From the NCBI GenBank assembly GCA_937921935.1, contig CAKZWQ010000026.1, forward strand, positions 41,005 through 105,004: a DNA stretch of 64,000 bases. The letters are read 5' to 3'. Source of the DNA: an uncultured Gammaproteobacteria bacterium. Its GTDB lineage: Bacteria > Pseudomonadota > Gammaproteobacteria > Steroidobacterales > GCA-2729495. The notes beneath the pieces were generated by a model. The model was not told the origin of the DNA. It searched no databases and was given only the letters and a program-made list of their open reading frames with translations. Shown here piece by piece: positions 63,876 to 64,000 of the stretch. The position numbers and the translations under genes were made by a program. The first letter of the stretch is position 1. Every line of letters begins with the position of its first letter.

Positions 63876-64000
63876 ATGACCATGTTCAAATCTATTGCAC
63901 TGTTGATAGCCGTATTTCTTGTGAGCGTGGCGAGTTTCGTTCAAGCGGCCGAACCAACGGAAAAGGATTTCGTCATCTGGAGCGGTTTCGAGGGGCAGGA
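63876..64000 (+). CDS. Secreted protein, N-terminal fragment
   Basis: An ATG at 63876 (with a GGGGA site upstream; another ATG at 63882) opens a frame that runs off the window, at least 41 residues. It starts with a signal peptide (FKSIALLIAVFLVSVASFVQ, cut near AEPTE), then KDFVIWSGFEGQ. The protein is exported; the family cannot be told from this fragment. Confidence 0.65.
   Translation, partial: MTMFKSIALLIAVFLVSVASFVQAAEPTEKDFVIWSGFEGQ

Overview
The window reads as chromosome of a free-living, GC-rich, probably marine Gammaproteobacterium. This rests on gene content: GlnK-AmtB, MsrPQ, YbjQ, DUF4404, DUF3391-type HD-GYP proteins, RND and MacB-type pumps, and many sigma-54-like and TonB-linked parts. 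The genus cannot be fixed from sequence reading alone. I saw no rRNA or tRNA genes, CRISPR array, integrase or transposase.

Region 1 (1-12.1 kb) is an envelope or exopolysaccharide locus of the Wzx/Wzy type. It holds a sugar epimerase fragment, a CDP-glycerol-type phosphotransferase, an SMP-30 lactonase, an initiating undecaprenyl-phosphate sugar transferase, a GT4 glycosyltransferase, a Wzc-like tyrosine autokinase, a Wza-like export protein, an outer-membrane barrel, an O-antigen ligase/polymerase and a flippase. It looks visibly more AT-rich than the rest. Region 2 (12.1-20.3 kb) has YbjQ, a dienelactone hydrolase, a small secreted protein paired with a divergent sigma-54 activator, PBP4, an SH3 protein and glnK-amtB. 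Between the small secreted protein and its activator lie a good -24/-12 promoter and four copies of a short palindrome. Next to it is a roughly 180-base cluster of strong inverted repeats, a candidate structured RNA.

Region 3 (20.3-31.1 kb) covers methionine-sulfoxide repair (MsrPQ in the periplasm, MsrA), a DUF547 protein, an orphan TRAP binding protein, a zinc alcohol dehydrogenase, a TPR-TonB protein, and a c-di-GMP pair (HD-GYP with an altered HD motif, EAL with a dead GGDEF). Region 4 (31.2-47.1 kb) has a MacAB-like exporter with two permeases, DNA repair, an amino-acid-type binding protein, an EF-G paralogue behind a foldable leader, ParA, a sirtuin, GST, a second altered HD-GYP protein, and CBS, DUF4404 and SIMPL proteins.

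Region 5 (47.1-62.2 kb) is the least familiar. A translationally coupled set (secreted protein, di-haem cytochrome c, haloalkane-dehalogenase-like protein missing expected catalytic residues) is followed by a secreted chelatase-like protein, a membrane-anchored hydrolase, an RND pump and a methyltransferase. Then comes an apparent operon of FtsX-type permease, ATPase, TetR regulator, a second secreted chelatase-like protein and a beta-propeller, headed by a near-perfect palindromic operator. Region 6 (62.2-64 kb) has two unknown secreted proteins, a clear terminator and two copies of a short dispersed repeat.
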